DNA of 64,000 nt from Chloroflexota bacterium (GTDB taxonomy: Bacteria > Chloroflexota > Anaerolineae > Anaerolineales > Villigracilaceae): the NCBI GenBank assembly GCA_021414245.1, contig JAIOOU010000017.1, positions 1 through 64,000 on the forward strand. Direction: 5' to 3'. A model generated the notes under the pieces. The model was not told the origin of the DNA, made no database searches, and saw only the letters and a list, made by a program, of their open reading frames with translations. Positions within the stretch are counted from its first letter, which is position 1, and each line of letters begins with the position of its first letter. Position numbers and translations under genes: made by a program. Positions 33,476 to 42,353 of the stretch are shown here, in pieces.

Positions 33476-34969
33476 TCACTTTATTTTGATCAGGGCGGGA
33501 TTGCCGTGTTTCACCTGCCAGACAGAGGCAAGGAATTCATGGTCCGTACGTTTCAGGACGGTCTCGAAATGCCAGTATTCCACCCGGACCCGTTCCGGGT
33601 CAATATCCACAATGTTGTAGCCGTGGCTGTCCAATTCGCAATATTTTATGTGTGGAAAGGCCTCCTGAATGCCGTGTTCGTATTTTAAAGATTCTGTTCG
33701 ATATCCCCATTTCATTTTATCGTCCAGGTTTTGTGAAGTCAGGCTGGTATTGATGAACTCCACGGAAACAGGTTCTTCGGCAATGTCAAAGGGATGTTCG
33801 TGCATTTCAATGGCCATGCTGACGTGGATGTCACCACTAAGTACGACGATATTTCCCTTGAGCTTGCGAAATAAATCAAAGACCTGTTTTCGCTCGGCGG
33901 GGTATCCGTCCCACTGATCGTAATCGGGGCCAAGCCCGTCCGCAGCAATAAGTTTGGTTTTGAGCAGCGCGAGTTTTACCTCATCTGAAACATCAGCGCG
34001 CCAGGTTGTGGACATAACGGAAGGGTTCCCAAGGACACGCCAGCGGGAATTTGATTTCTCAAATTCCGTGAAGAGCCAGTCCTTTTGCTTTTGTCCCAAC
34101 GCGGTCCGGGACTTGTCGTACATTTCAGGAGGCAGGACGGGCCGGTCACGATAAGTTCGCGTGTTGATCATGAAAATATCCGCGAGTCCGCCCACTTCCA
34201 CCTTTCGATAGACTCTTTGGGGATCCTGCGGATCCGGCAGGCGGATGGGCAGCCACTCGTTTCGGGCCTGGAAACATCGAGCCAGCCGATCTGACCACGC
34301 CCCATCACGGTTCTCGTCGTGGACATCTCCTCCTCCTCTCCAGGCTCCATCCGCAAACTCATGATCATCCACTGTGGAAATGATCGGCAATGCAGCGTGC
34401 ATGGCCTGGATATCCGGGTCGGCGTGATATTGTGCGTAACGCGTCCGGTAATCTTCGAGGGTCTTGCACTCGTGGATGGGATCGAACGGTCTTCCAATGT
34501 CGGCGCCGGGTGTCTGACCTGCAGGCGGGGTATTGGCTGCCTCGTAAATGTAATCTCCCAGGTGAAGAATGAAATCGAGGTCGGGTTGTTCCGAAATGCG
34601 CTTATATGCGTTGAAGAAACCGGCGTTGTATTTTGCGCAGGAAACCTGTGCAAAACGTATGTGCTTCGAACCGCTTTTCGGGAGGGTTTTGGTACGACCT
34701 GTCGCCGAGGTCTCGCCCTCAGCACGGAACCGATAATAGTAAACCGTACCCGCTTCAAGTCCGGAAGGATCCGCGTGGACGGTATGGTCATGCTCGCGGG
34801 AAGCTGTCACCGACCCGGAGCCTGCAATCTTTGAAAAATCCCTGTCCTTTGCAACTTCCCATTTCACCTCAACATCATTTTCTCCGGAAACGGACACCCT
34901 GGTCCACAAAATGACGCGGTCCATGAGTGGATCGCCGCTTGCGATGCCGTGGCTAAAGATGGTGTTCAT
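33476..34969 (-). CDS. PhoD-like alkaline phosphatase/phosphodiesterase without export signal
   Basis: 497 residues. The N-terminal Fn3-like PhoD_N domain (HGIASGDPLMDRVILWTRV) is followed by the metallophosphatase core: FAQVSCAKYNAGFFNAY, LDFILHLGDYIYEA, STVDDHEFADGAW and VLSGDIHVSM. The Asp, His and Cys residues that hold the Ca/Fe centre in the PhoD family appear present (Cys in VSCAKY, the two Asp sites, the SGDIH His). Family members are normally exported by a Tat signal; here the protein begins MNTIFSHGIASGDP with no signal. The ATG at 34969 has GGAGG 7-8 nt upstream, while an in-frame upstream ATG at 35008 adds 13 residues without creating a signal. It is probably cytoplasmic. Confidence 0.93.
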   Translation of the reverse strand: MNTIFSHGIASGDPLMDRVILWTRVSVSGENDVEVKWEVAKDRDFSKIAGSGSVTASREHDHTVHADPSGLEAGTVYYYRFRAEGETSATGRTKTLPKSGSKHIRFAQVSCAKYNAGFFNAYKRISEQPDLDFILHLGDYIYEAANTPPAGQTPGADIGRPFDPIHECKTLEDYRTRYAQYHADPDIQAMHAALPIISTVDDHEFADGAWRGGGDVHDENRDGAWSDRLARCFQARNEWLPIRLPDPQDPQRVYRKVEVGGLADIFMINTRTYRDRPVLPPEMYDKSRTALGQKQKDWLFTEFEKSNSRWRVLGNPSVMSTTWRADVSDEVKLALLKTKLIAADGLGPDYDQWDGYPAERKQVFDLFRKLKGNIVVLSGDIHVSMAIEMHEHPFDIAEEPVSVEFINTSLTSQNLDDKMKWGYRTESLKYEHGIQEAFPHIKYCELDSHGYNIVDIDPERVRVEYWHFETVLKRTDHEFLASVWQVKHGNPALIKIK

Positions 34970-35019
34970 TGGATGCCTCCATAAAAAGCGACTTGTGAAC
35001 TGGGTCAAGCGCGACGGTT

Positions 35020-35235
35020 TTACTTCATTTCCAGGAACAAGGTCTCCACCTTTTTTCGCGCCCAGGGAGTCTTTCGTAGAAATTTCAGGCTGGACTTAAT
35101 GCTGGGATTTTCTGTAAAGCAATTGATTCGGACGCGCTTCCCCAATTCCTCCCAGCCAAAATGGGCAACCAGCTGAGTGAGGATGGCTTCCAGGGTGAGG
35201 CCGTGCAGGGGGTTGTTCGGTTGTTCAAGAGGCAT
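35020..35235 (-). CDS. VF530-family (DUF2132) small DNA-binding-type protein
   Basis: 71 residues beginning [16 protein letters not shown]. The pattern [45 protein letters not shown] matches DUF2132/VF530 very well and spans the whole family length. Family proteins are small, basic and proposed to bind DNA; the biological role is not established. Starting at an in-frame TTG at 35286 would add 17 residues outside the family domain, so the ATG at 35235 is preferred, although no clear Shine-Dalgarno is seen. It lies 50 bp upstream of the PhoD-like gene on the same strand. Confidence 0.88.
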   Translation of the reverse strand: MPLEQPNNPLHGLTLEAILTQLVAHFGWEELGKRVRINCFTENPSIKSSLKFLRKTPWARKKVETLFLEMK

Positions 35236-35294
35236 GGAGCAGGTTGCGAAATCGGGAGGTGCTGTTGAGTTGGCGGAGTATGTCAACGAAACAT

Positions 35295-36467
35295 TTACAA
35301 CGCAGTGTGCCAGGCGTTGGAGATCCTCCGGTCAACTTCGCTTTCGGGATATGCCGGAGTGGTTTCGTAAAGGAAATTTTTGGGATTATGATGCGCCATC
35401 TGGAAATACAGGCTTTCTCCGAGATGGCTTCGCAGGGCGATCGAAACCTCTTTTTCATTGAGTTTTTCCTGCTCCACCATGTAATAGTCCGAGCCGAACA
35501 AAACATGCCTGCATACATTTGGGTCTGACATCATGACCTTCAGATAATCGGCATAGGAGAAGGGTCGATAGGTTGGGGCCTCGCAGAATAATGTATACGA
35601 GACATCAGTGTACAGGTTTGGATATTCCCCGGACCGCAACATTTCCAGGATGATGGTCAGCCAGGAGGCTCCCTCCCCGGATCTTGGGGATTGGCCTGAT
35701 AAACTACGCTCCCATTCCTCGACGCCGCCAAAATGAGCCAGGCAAAAATTAAGCCGGGGAAATTCCTTTAAAATCGGTTTGTAATTGGAGGGATGTGCGA
35801 AAGCTTTGGCGGCCTCCTTGGTAAGGCCTCTCTGGCTGATCCCTCCCGGGGAGCAGTGAGCAAGAACGGGGATGTTCTTTTTCTGGCAAACGGCGTACAG
35901 TTCCATTAGCGCCGGGTCATCCGGAAAGTAGCCCAGATTTGGATAGATTTTTACTCCGCGAAAGCCACGGTGTTCAATAAATTCCGTAAACATTTCAAAT
36001 AAACCTGGGCGCCTTGGGTCGGCCGCAAAAAAGGGGATGATGGCATCGGGATTTGCCTTTCGCAAAACCGCGAGTTCCTCCAGCTGTTCCCGGTAACTGG
36101 TGAAGGGCCGGCCGGCGCCCATGAATTCCATGTCCATTGGCAGAACGATAAACCGGGTTGTTTCTGGATATTGCGAACTGATGTTCTTAAAAATTTCAGC
36201 CTGGGATTTTTGCATTCCGGTTACAAAGAATCGTTCATATCTTTTCAAGGTCTCGATGGTTAACAGGCTGCCTGAAAGACCCTGGGCGGGAAGGATGAAT
36301 TCAAAGAGTTTGAGCAGCAACCCGAATCGGGTGGCAAGATAGATCAGGATTCCGCGTGCAAATTTAATCCGCATCAGATGCTTCAGCCACATGGGCGGAA
36401 AGCGGATCGGAAGATGAGAGGATGTAAATGTGTGAATATGGCAGTTGTAAATTACGGGTAATTCCAT
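35295..36467 (-). CDS. Amidohydrolase-family (Amidohydro_2) metal-dependent hydrolase
   Basis: A 390-residue TIM-barrel protein. The first metal site is the HxH in YNCHIHTF (His10 and His12). Further sites are VLAHCSPGG (about residue 197), [10 protein letters not shown] (about 242) and the Asp in LYTDVSY (about 285). These match the Amidohydro_2 group, which includes decarboxylases and lactone hydrolases. Many residues around the barrel differ from characterised members, so the reaction is not predicted. A GAGGAG Shine-Dalgarno sits 6-7 nt before the ATG. No signal peptide is seen, so it is cytoplasmic. Confidence 0.87.
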   Translation of the reverse strand: MELPVIYNCHIHTFTSSHLPIRFPPMWLKHLMRIKFARGILIYLATRFGLLLKLFEFILPAQGLSGSLLTIETLKRYERFFVTGMQKSQAEIFKNISSQYPETTRFIVLPMDMEFMGAGRPFTSYREQLEELAVLRKANPDAIIPFFAADPRRPGLFEMFTEFIEHRGFRGVKIYPNLGYFPDDPALMELYAVCQKKNIPVLAHCSPGGISQRGLTKEAAKAFAHPSNYKPILKEFPRLNFCLAHFGGVEEWERSLSGQSPRSGEGASWLTIILEMLRSGEYPNLYTDVSYTLFCEAPTYRPFSYADYLKVMMSDPNVCRHVLFGSDYYMVEQEKLNEKEVSIALRSHLGESLYFQMAHHNPKNFLYETTPAYPESEVDRRISNAWHTAL

Positions 36468-36569
36468 GCTTGTCTCCTCTTTCGAGCAGCCGGCGGCCGT
36501 CGGGTTTACCGGGCTTTAGAATGGTACCGGATTTTTCAAGTATTTACAACGGCCAAAATCCAGCTTAAG

Positions 36570-36627
36570 GGTATTCAATAAAACGGAGCCGTGCTCAAAC
36601 AGCCACAGCTCCGGTTTATTGAATACC
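36570..36627 (-). terminator. Long hairpin after the MetV-MetF gene
   Basis: Arms 36570-36589 and 36608-36627 pair over 20 bp with a single mismatch, and an inner GTGCTC/GCCAC-type pairing adds to the stem. It begins 11 bp past the metF-type stop on the minus strand. The A/T-rich arms would leave a U-rich side on either strand. Confidence 0.75.
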
Positions 36628-36638
36628 GTTCGTGAAAT

Positions 36639-38081
36639 TTACCTGGTGAGACCGGATTCTGTAACGATCCTGGGCACGATCTCCTCCCAGTTGACCGCCA
36701 TGAGGTGTATCCCATGCACCCCATGTTTCGATTTGATCTTCTCAATCAGTTCCAGACAGATTTGAAGCCCTTCCTCCTGCTCGCCGCCTTTTTCTTTTGC
36801 GGTTTCCATGCGTGTCAGGATCTTTTCAGGCACAAACACGCCCGGGATTCTATTGTTCATATACGCAGCTGTTCTGTAGCTTTTCAGGGGGGTAATGCCG
36901 ACCACAATATATACCTTGTCCAAAATATCGCGTTTTGCAATTTCGTTCAGCCATTCATCGAGGGCGTCCGCATCGAAGACCACATTGGTCTGAAAGAACT
37001 GTGCTCCGGCATGGACCTTTTTTTGTTCGCGCAGGGCTTGAAATTTCATGTTGGAGGCGAAGGGCGAGGCGGCTGCTCCAAGGAAATATTGCGGCGGTAC
37101 CTTGATTTCCCGGCCGTCCAGATACTTGCCTTCATCCCGCATGCGTCTGAGGATCCACAGCATTTGAATGCCGTCCAGGTCGACAATATCCATGCGGCCG
37201 CGCGGTCCCGGTCCCAGGATCATGCTGTCGCCCGTCAGGCACAAAAGATTCCGTATGCCCAGCGCGGCCGCGCCCATCACCTCGGATTGCAGGCCAACCC
37301 GGGTCCGGTCGCGGGCCGCGATCTGCATGACCGGATCCGCGCCCGACTCGAGCGCAAGTTTGCTGCAGGCCCAGGAAGACATGCGGGGAATGGCAGATGG
37401 ACTGTCCATGAAATTGATGGCGGTCACATAAGGCTTAATCAATTCAATGGTTTGTTTGAGCTTTTCCGTGTTGACAGACAGGGGAGGGGCGATCTCCGTG
37501 GTGACCGCAAACCGGCCTTTTTTCAAGCTGTCTTCAAGCTCGGAAACAGGCTGGGTGTATTTCGGGGCATGATAAAGGGAATCCCCCTGCCACCAATCGG
37601 GTTGTCGAACCGGCCGGAAGATGGAGTCAAGTGTTTTGGAAGCAGACCCGGCTTCCCGTCCGGCAAGCCCCGTGACAATCGCGGCCGCACCGATCTTTTT
37701 TGCCTGGGAAAAGACATCGCTCCAGGCATCCGTCCCGGCTTTATCCCAATCCATGGGGGGCAGCACTTCAAGGAGGATGGCCTCACGGCCAAGTTTGAAG
37801 GATCTTTCATAAATCTTGTACCAGATACACGGACGGGACTCATCCACGTAACATTTTTCAGGCGTGGACCCGCCGCACGGGCCGTTTCTAAGCCCTTTCG
37901 GGCATTCCATCGGACATATGAGGGCGGTTTCCTGCAGCAGGCAGTTTCCGCACATCCGGCATCCAAACAACGGCCCTTTAACGGCCAGTTCGATTTTGGC
38001 AAAAACCCGCTTTTTGAAGGGCAATCGTTTAAACGGCATGAAGGGTGGCTGCCATCGGCGGCCGGGAGTGAATCCGGGCAT
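36639..38081 (-). CDS. MetV-MetF fusion, methylenetetrahydrofolate reductase
   Basis: 480 residues. The N-terminal 90 residues contain eight to ten cysteines in a MetV-like (MTHFR_C) pattern: GCRMCGNCLL, ICPMECPKGLRNGPCGG, KCYVDESRPC. The rest (about 175-480) is a TIM-barrel methylenetetrahydrofolate reductase with FAVTTEIAPPL, QIAARDRTRVGLQSEVMGAAALGI, LCLTGDS and QFFQTNVVFD. It reduces methylene-THF to methyl-THF, or the reverse, in one-carbon metabolism. In acetogens MetV and MetF are separate subunits; here they are one chain. A GAGGAGG Shine-Dalgarno is present. A methyltransferase of the MttB family is at 54297, but it is not adjacent. Confidence 0.88.
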   Translation of the reverse strand: MPGFTPGRRWQPPFMPFKRLPFKKRVFAKIELAVKGPLFGCRMCGNCLLQETALICPMECPKGLRNGPCGGSTPEKCYVDESRPCIWYKIYERSFKLGREAILLEVLPPMDWDKAGTDAWSDVFSQAKKIGAAAIVTGLAGREAGSASKTLDSIFRPVRQPDWWQGDSLYHAPKYTQPVSELEDSLKKGRFAVTTEIAPPLSVNTEKLKQTIELIKPYVTAINFMDSPSAIPRMSSWACSKLALESGADPVMQIAARDRTRVGLQSEVMGAAALGIRNLLCLTGDSMILGPGPRGRMDIVDLDGIQMLWILRRMRDEGKYLDGREIKVPPQYFLGAAASPFASNMKFQALREQKKVHAGAQFFQTNVVFDADALDEWLNEIAKRDILDKVYIVVGITPLKSYRTAAYMNNRIPGVFVPEKILTRMETAKEKGGEQEEGLQICLELIEKIKSKHGVHGIHLMAVNWEEIVPRIVTESGLTR

Positions 38082-38147
38082 GAACTACCTCCTCGGAAAT
38101 TATATATTATATATAATTTTACCTCCGACTCGTCCTTCCTGGGAAGG

Positions 38148-38153
38148 TATAAT
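38148..38153 (+). promoter_or_regulatory. TATAAT -10 box, leaderless type
   Basis: TATAAT ends 10 nt before the ATG at 38164, with TTTTTCTTGAT in between and no Shine-Dalgarno. A -35 box is not obvious. Confidence 0.55.
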
Positions 38154-38163
38154 TTTTCTTGAT

Positions 38164-39147
38164 ATGAAACCTTTTCGAACAATTATGACGATCCTCGCGC
38201 TTCTTTTTCTGACCTTTGGTCTGGTTCCGGTCAATCGGGTTGAAGCCTCCCGTTGGGATTCTGCCCGCAATCAAACGGCAGGGGATCTGCTGGATGGAGT
38301 AAATTCCCTGCGTGCAGAACAAGGCCTGCCCCTTTACAGGTTCCATCCCATTCTGACAGCCATTGCCCAATCCCATGCGGATTATCTTGCCAGTACCGGA
38401 GTCGTGACCCATTTCAGTGCCAATGGGGCCCGGCCCTTTCAACGCGCGATTTCAGCCGGATATTCTGTTGCGGGCGACCTTAATTCAGGTGGGCTGTTTG
38501 CGGAGATCGTTCGGTCCGGTCCCAATTTGCCCGCGCAGGATTTGATTGCTCTCTGGCAGCAGGATCCAAACGACTTGAAAACCCTGACTTCCCCTGTCAT
38601 GATCGACGCTGGCGCGGGAATTGCCAGTGCCAACGGAGTGACTTATTTTGTGTTGGATGTCGGTGTCTCCAATGGAGAGGCTGCGGGTACGACCACTGCG
38701 CAGGCAACATCCACATTGGCTGCACCTGTGTCAACACAATCCGATTCAATTCAAATTTCAACTCCGCTGGAAAACGGCGAGGTCTATCATGTGGTCCAAG
38801 TCAGGGAGGTATTGTCCGGCATCGCGGCAGCCTACAATACGACTGTGGAACAGATAAAATCACTCAACAACCTTGCCACGGATGAGATATTTGTGGGTCA
38901 AAAACTTCTGATCATGAAACCGGATCTTCCCACTGAAACGGCCAGGCCTGTGACAACGGCAACCTTTGGAATCCCCACTTCCACGGCCACAGTTCCTGTG
39001 AGTCCAACCATTACATCCACCCACACTCCGGTTCCCACTCCGCCGGTCTCACCACGATATAGCGGGCGGGTGGTGGGAGGAATTATTCTGCTTGCCCTGC
39101 TGGCGGCAGGACTGGGTTCATGGCTGGGCAGACAGCGGCAAGGTTGA
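38164..39147 (+). CDS. CAP-domain and LysM envelope protein
   Basis: 327 residues. A signal peptide (hydrophobic 6-22, cleavage near VEA) leads into a CAP/SCP domain (about 35-165: SLRAEQGLPLYRFHPILTAIAQSHADYLA, THFSANG). A short Thr/Ser linker is followed by a LysM repeat (YHVVQVREVLSGIAAAYN, VGQKLLI) that binds peptidoglycan. A Pro/Thr-rich stalk and a C-terminal membrane helix (about 303-320) followed by RRQ-type basic residues complete it. It is an envelope protein anchored at its C-terminus; the CAP activity is unknown. The first in-frame codons further upstream are in the promoter, so 38164 is preferred. Confidence 0.9.
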   Translation: MKPFRTIMTILALLFLTFGLVPVNRVEASRWDSARNQTAGDLLDGVNSLRAEQGLPLYRFHPILTAIAQSHADYLASTGVVTHFSANGARPFQRAISAGYSVAGDLNSGGLFAEIVRSGPNLPAQDLIALWQQDPNDLKTLTSPVMIDAGAGIASANGVTYFVLDVGVSNGEAAGTTTAQATSTLAAPVSTQSDSIQISTPLENGEVYHVVQVREVLSGIAAAYNTTVEQIKSLNNLATDEIFVGQKLLIMKPDLPTETARPVTTATFGIPTSTATVPVSPTITSTHTPVPTPPVSPRYSGRVVGGIILLALLAAGLGSWLGRQRQG

Positions 39148-39266
39148 TTCATACCGCCGATTTTTATCACCCTCTTTTTGGTTACAATGCTACTGTTGGT
39201 TTCGGCGATGATTTGTTATGCTTGGGATGCAAAACATCACGAACAAGTTATTGCAAGGAGTAGCTT

Positions 39267-40154
39267 ATGGGTGAGATCAGGATCGACGCGCTTTTGCCGG
39301 CGGAGATGGCGACCCGTGCAGAGTATCTGGGAGTGCGCAAGGCGGAAATGCCCGTCTTCACCATGTTCATGTTGTCTCTGCTGGCTGGGGCCTTTATCTC
39401 CCTGGGTTCGATCTTTGCAACCACGGTTGCGGCGGGTGGAATGTCCGTCGCAGGCATGGACGGGGCGGTGGCATTCACCACCGGTCTGCCCTACGGGGTG
39501 ACGCGTTTGTTGATGGGCCTCGTTTTTTGCCTGGGTCTTATCCTTGTTGTTGTGGGCGGTGCGGAGTTGTTCACAGGGAATAATCTGATCGTCATGGCCT
39601 GGGCCAGCGGCAAGGTCACGGGACGGGCTGTGCTGCGAAATTGGGCGATTGTATATGCCGGAAACTTCGCCGCCTCCGTGATTACCGCCGGACTGATGTT
39701 CTATACAAAACAATATACCTTTGGTTCAAATGTCGTCGGCATTGCGGCTTTGAGGATTGCAGTGGCCAAATGTGACCTGGGTTTTGTGCAGGCCGTGGCG
39801 TTGGGTATTTTATGTAATGCACTGGTCTGTTTGGCGGTCTGGCTGACGTATAGCGCCCGCACGACCGTGGATAAGATCGTTTCGATCATCTTTCCGATCA
39901 CCGCTTTTGTTGCAGCCGGGTTTGAACACAGCGTGGCGAATATGTACTTTATTCCCTTTGCCCTGTTTGTAAAGAATTTCGACCCGGCCTTTATTGCGGC
40001 AGTTGGCGACAAGGTCCCAGGTCTTGAACTTCTCACCTGGAAGGCTTTTTTCGTCAACAACCTGATCCCTGTTACGATCGGCAACATCATCGGGGGAGCC
40101 ATTCTGGTGGCGGCCGTTTATTGGGTTGTTTTCCTTCGTGACCGGAAGGAATAG
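39267..40154 (+). CDS. Formate/nitrite channel (FNT family)
   Basis: A 295-residue pentameric-channel family protein with six membrane helices. The duplicated FNT pattern is seen: AELFTGNNLIVMAW with Thr and the N-containing loop (about 113-118), and AKCDLGFVQAVALGILCNALVCLAVW (about 167-192). GFEHSVANMYFIP (about 220) holds the conserved His. It passes formate, nitrite or related small anions. An AAGGAG Shine-Dalgarno lies 6-7 nt before the ATG. A small ligand-binding protein follows by 17 bp, an unusual partner. Confidence 0.95.
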   Translation: MGEIRIDALLPAEMATRAEYLGVRKAEMPVFTMFMLSLLAGAFISLGSIFATTVAAGGMSVAGMDGAVAFTTGLPYGVTRLLMGLVFCLGLILVVVGGAELFTGNNLIVMAWASGKVTGRAVLRNWAIVYAGNFAASVITAGLMFYTKQYTFGSNVVGIAALRIAVAKCDLGFVQAVALGILCNALVCLAVWLTYSARTTVDKIVSIIFPITAFVAAGFEHSVANMYFIPFALFVKNFDPAFIAAVGDKVPGLELLTWKAFFVNNLIPVTIGNIIGGAILVAAVYWVVFLRDRKE

Positions 40155-40171
40155 TGTAAAGGAGAAATCTC

Positions 40172-40402
40172 ATGAAAGCATATATTCTGATCAAGGTTCG
40201 AGCGGGTGATTTGAAGGATGTTGTCGGTCAGCTGCGCAAGATCAAGGGCGTTTCGGAAGCCCACATGACCTTTGGTCCTTACGATGCGATCGCAGTCGTC
40301 GAGACCACTGATCTGGCCAAACTGGGTTCCATTACCGCCCTGGAGATTCAGCCTATTCCGGGTGTCGAACAAACCCTGACCTGCCTGGCAGTTGAAGTTT
40401 AG
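40172..40402 (+). CDS. Stand-alone Lrp/AsnC ligand-binding domain protein
   Basis: 76 residues: an AYILIKVRAGD start, LRKIKGVSEAHMTFGPYDAIAVV, and ALEIQPIPGVEQTLTCLAVEV. This is the effector-binding (RAM) domain of Lrp/AsnC regulators without the helix-turn-helix. An AAAGGAG Shine-Dalgarno is 8 nt before the ATG. Stand-alone versions are known from several bacteria; they can oligomerise with or without amino acids. It is 17 bp after the formate/nitrite channel and before a strong terminator, so the two form one operon. It may sense a metabolite, but not by DNA binding on its own. Confidence 0.9.
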   Translation: MKAYILIKVRAGDLKDVVGQLRKIKGVSEAHMTFGPYDAIAVVETTDLAKLGSITALEIQPIPGVEQTLTCLAVEV

Positions 40403-40421
40403 AATCTGTCGAACTTCCCCG

Positions 40422-40455
40422 GTCGGGCCGGGTTTTGCCGGCCCGACTTTTTCGT
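40422..40455 (+). terminator. Rho-independent terminator of the FNT operon
   Basis: GTCGGGCCGG (40422-40431) pairs with CCGGCCCGAC (40438-40447) around GTTTTG, followed by TTTTTCGTTT. Confidence 0.95.
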
Positions 40456-40473
40456 TTAATGAAAAGATGGGTG

Positions 40474-40503
40474 TTGACCCTGTTTTTGCACTTGTGGTAT
40501 CCT
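40474..40503 (+). promoter_or_regulatory. Promoter of the ABC exporter operon
   Basis: TTGACC (40474-40479) and TATCCT (40498-40503) are 18 nt apart. The first ABC gene starts at 40516, 12 nt after the -10, and has no Shine-Dalgarno. The start is therefore close to the 5' end of the mRNA. Confidence 0.55.
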
Positions 40504-40515
40504 AAAAAACCGTCC

Positions 40516-42345
40516 ATGAAAAATCTTCTTCGAATTTCAATATTCCTTAAACCGTACAGCGGATATGTGCTGGCTTCGCTGGTCCTGCTCCTGACGCTGA
40601 CCGGCCTTAATCTTTTGGTGCCGCGCATTATTCAGTCCGTGATCGATGATGGTCTGGTGGGCGGCCAGACGAACAACCTGGTTCGCTCGGCGTTCCTGTT
40701 GTTCGCCCTAGGCCTGGGGTCGGCCGTATTGAATTTGCTCAACCGCTACCTGACTGCCTGGATCGCATCCGGGGTGGGATATGACCTGCGGAACCGGATG
40801 TACAACCATATCCAATATCTCCCGTTCACATATCACGACCATACCCAATCCGGCCAGCTGATCAGCAGATGCATCGAAGATGTGCGTTCCATCGAGAGTT
40901 TTGCCGGCTCGTCCATTGCCGAATTGGTGCGGTTCGTATTTCTTTCCTTCGGGGTCCTGTTCGTCATGTTTTCCGTGCATCCCGCCCTGGCGATCATCTC
41001 CCTGCTGCCGATCATTCCCCTGATCATCATGACTTCGAGTTTCGGGACGAAGATCACCGCGCTCTTCTTTGCTGTGGACAATGCGATCGGGGATGTGTCG
41101 AACCGGCTGCAGGAAAATGTGACCGGCGTGCAGGTGGTGCGCGCATTTGCCCGCGAAAATTATGAGATCGAACGATTTGACCAGGCGAATAAGAAAGTGT
41201 TCCATACCTGGATCAAGGTCATTGACGAGTGGGCAAAGATCATGCCCACCACCAACTGGCTGACCTTGATCAGCACGATGCTGATCCTGTGGTTCGGCGG
41301 GCAAATGGTCATCAATGGTGTTCTGACGATTGGAACCATTGTTGCCTTTAATGCCTATATCCTGATGATGGCGGAGCCCGCACAGGCCCTGACCGGACTG
41401 GTCAATGCCGGCGGGGAAGCTGCTGCAGGGGCGCAACGGGTGCTTGAAGTGCTGGACGTCACGCCGGAGATCCGGTCAGTGGCGGACGCCCTCAGCCTGG
41501 AGACCCTGCGGGGCGAAGTCGAATTTCGAAACGCCGGACTGAATTATCATAACGAGAAGACCGCCTCCCTCGAGGGAATCAACTTGAAAGTCGAGCCGAA
41601 CCGTTTGATCGCATTGATCGGACCGACAGGTTCGGGCAAGACTTCCCTGGTGAACCTGATCCCAAGATTCTATGATGTCACGGAAGGCGCGGTATTAGTC
41701 GATGGACAGGATGTCCGCGCAGTGGACCTGACCAGCCTGCGCAGGCAGATTGGCATTGTGCTGCAGACCTCGTTATTGTTCTCAGATTCGATCAGAAATA
41801 ACATCGCCTACGGCAGGCCGGATGTGACAACGGAAGAGGTGATCGCTGCCGCCAGGGCCGCGCAGGCGCATGAATTCATTGAAGGCTTTCCAAATGGATA
41901 TGAAACGGTTGTGGGGGAAAGGGGAGTGACCCTTTCCGGGGGCCAGCGCCAGCGTGTGGCAATCGCGCGCGCGCTGTTGATGAATCCACGTATTTTGATT
42001 CTCGATGATTCGCTCTCCAGTGTCGATACACAGACCGAAAGACTGATCCAGGCGGCCCTGGATACCCTGATGGAGGGCCGAACCACTTTTGTGATCGCCC
42101 ACCGCCTTTCCACGGTGCGCCGGGCGGACTTGATCATCGTGATGGATAAAGGCCGGATCGTTCAGCGCGGTACGCATGATGAGCTGTTGCGGGAGGGTGG
42201 ATTGTACAAGGAGATCCATGACCTGCAACTGGTTGGACATGCCACTTTTGCAGAGGAGCTCGAATCTCTGGAATCTGTGACCCTGCCCGCCCCGGACCGC
42301 GAGGGTCACGAGAATACTTTAATGCAAAGAAAGTCGAACACCTAG
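40516..42345 (+). CDS. ABC exporter subunit 1 (degenerate Walker B)
   Basis: 609 residues: a six-helix type IV membrane domain (1-330) fused to an ATPase. Walker A GPTGSGKTSL is about residue 370 and the signature LSGGQRQRVAIARALL about 472. The Walker B region reads ILILDDSLSSVD, with Asp at the position of the catalytic Glu. In heterodimeric exporters the site with this Asp is the degenerate one. The first ATG is at 40516; an upstream in-frame TTG would start inside the terminator region. The partner gene starts 8 bp later. It would export lipids, peptides or drugs; the substrate is not known. Confidence 0.93.
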   Translation: MKNLLRISIFLKPYSGYVLASLVLLLTLTGLNLLVPRIIQSVIDDGLVGGQTNNLVRSAFLLFALGLGSAVLNLLNRYLTAWIASGVGYDLRNRMYNHIQYLPFTYHDHTQSGQLISRCIEDVRSIESFAGSSIAELVRFVFLSFGVLFVMFSVHPALAIISLLPIIPLIIMTSSFGTKITALFFAVDNAIGDVSNRLQENVTGVQVVRAFARENYEIERFDQANKKVFHTWIKVIDEWAKIMPTTNWLTLISTMLILWFGGQMVINGVLTIGTIVAFNAYILMMAEPAQALTGLVNAGGEAAAGAQRVLEVLDVTPEIRSVADALSLETLRGEVEFRNAGLNYHNEKTASLEGINLKVEPNRLIALIGPTGSGKTSLVNLIPRFYDVTEGAVLVDGQDVRAVDLTSLRRQIGIVLQTSLLFSDSIRNNIAYGRPDVTTEEVIAAARAAQAHEFIEGFPNGYETVVGERGVTLSGGQRQRVAIARALLMNPRILILDDSLSSVDTQTERLIQAALDTLMEGRTTFVIAHRLSTVRRADLIIVMDKGRIVQRGTHDELLREGGLYKEIHDLQLVGHATFAEELESLESVTLPAPDREGHENTLMQRKSNT

Positions 42346-42353
42346 TTGATCCC

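Noticed and set aside
36705-38162. 485-codon open frame antisense to the MetV-MetF gene
   Set aside because: The minus strand encodes a clear reductase with conserved motifs and a Shine-Dalgarno. The antisense frame has no family match or start signal and is explained by the GC-rich codon pattern of the real gene.
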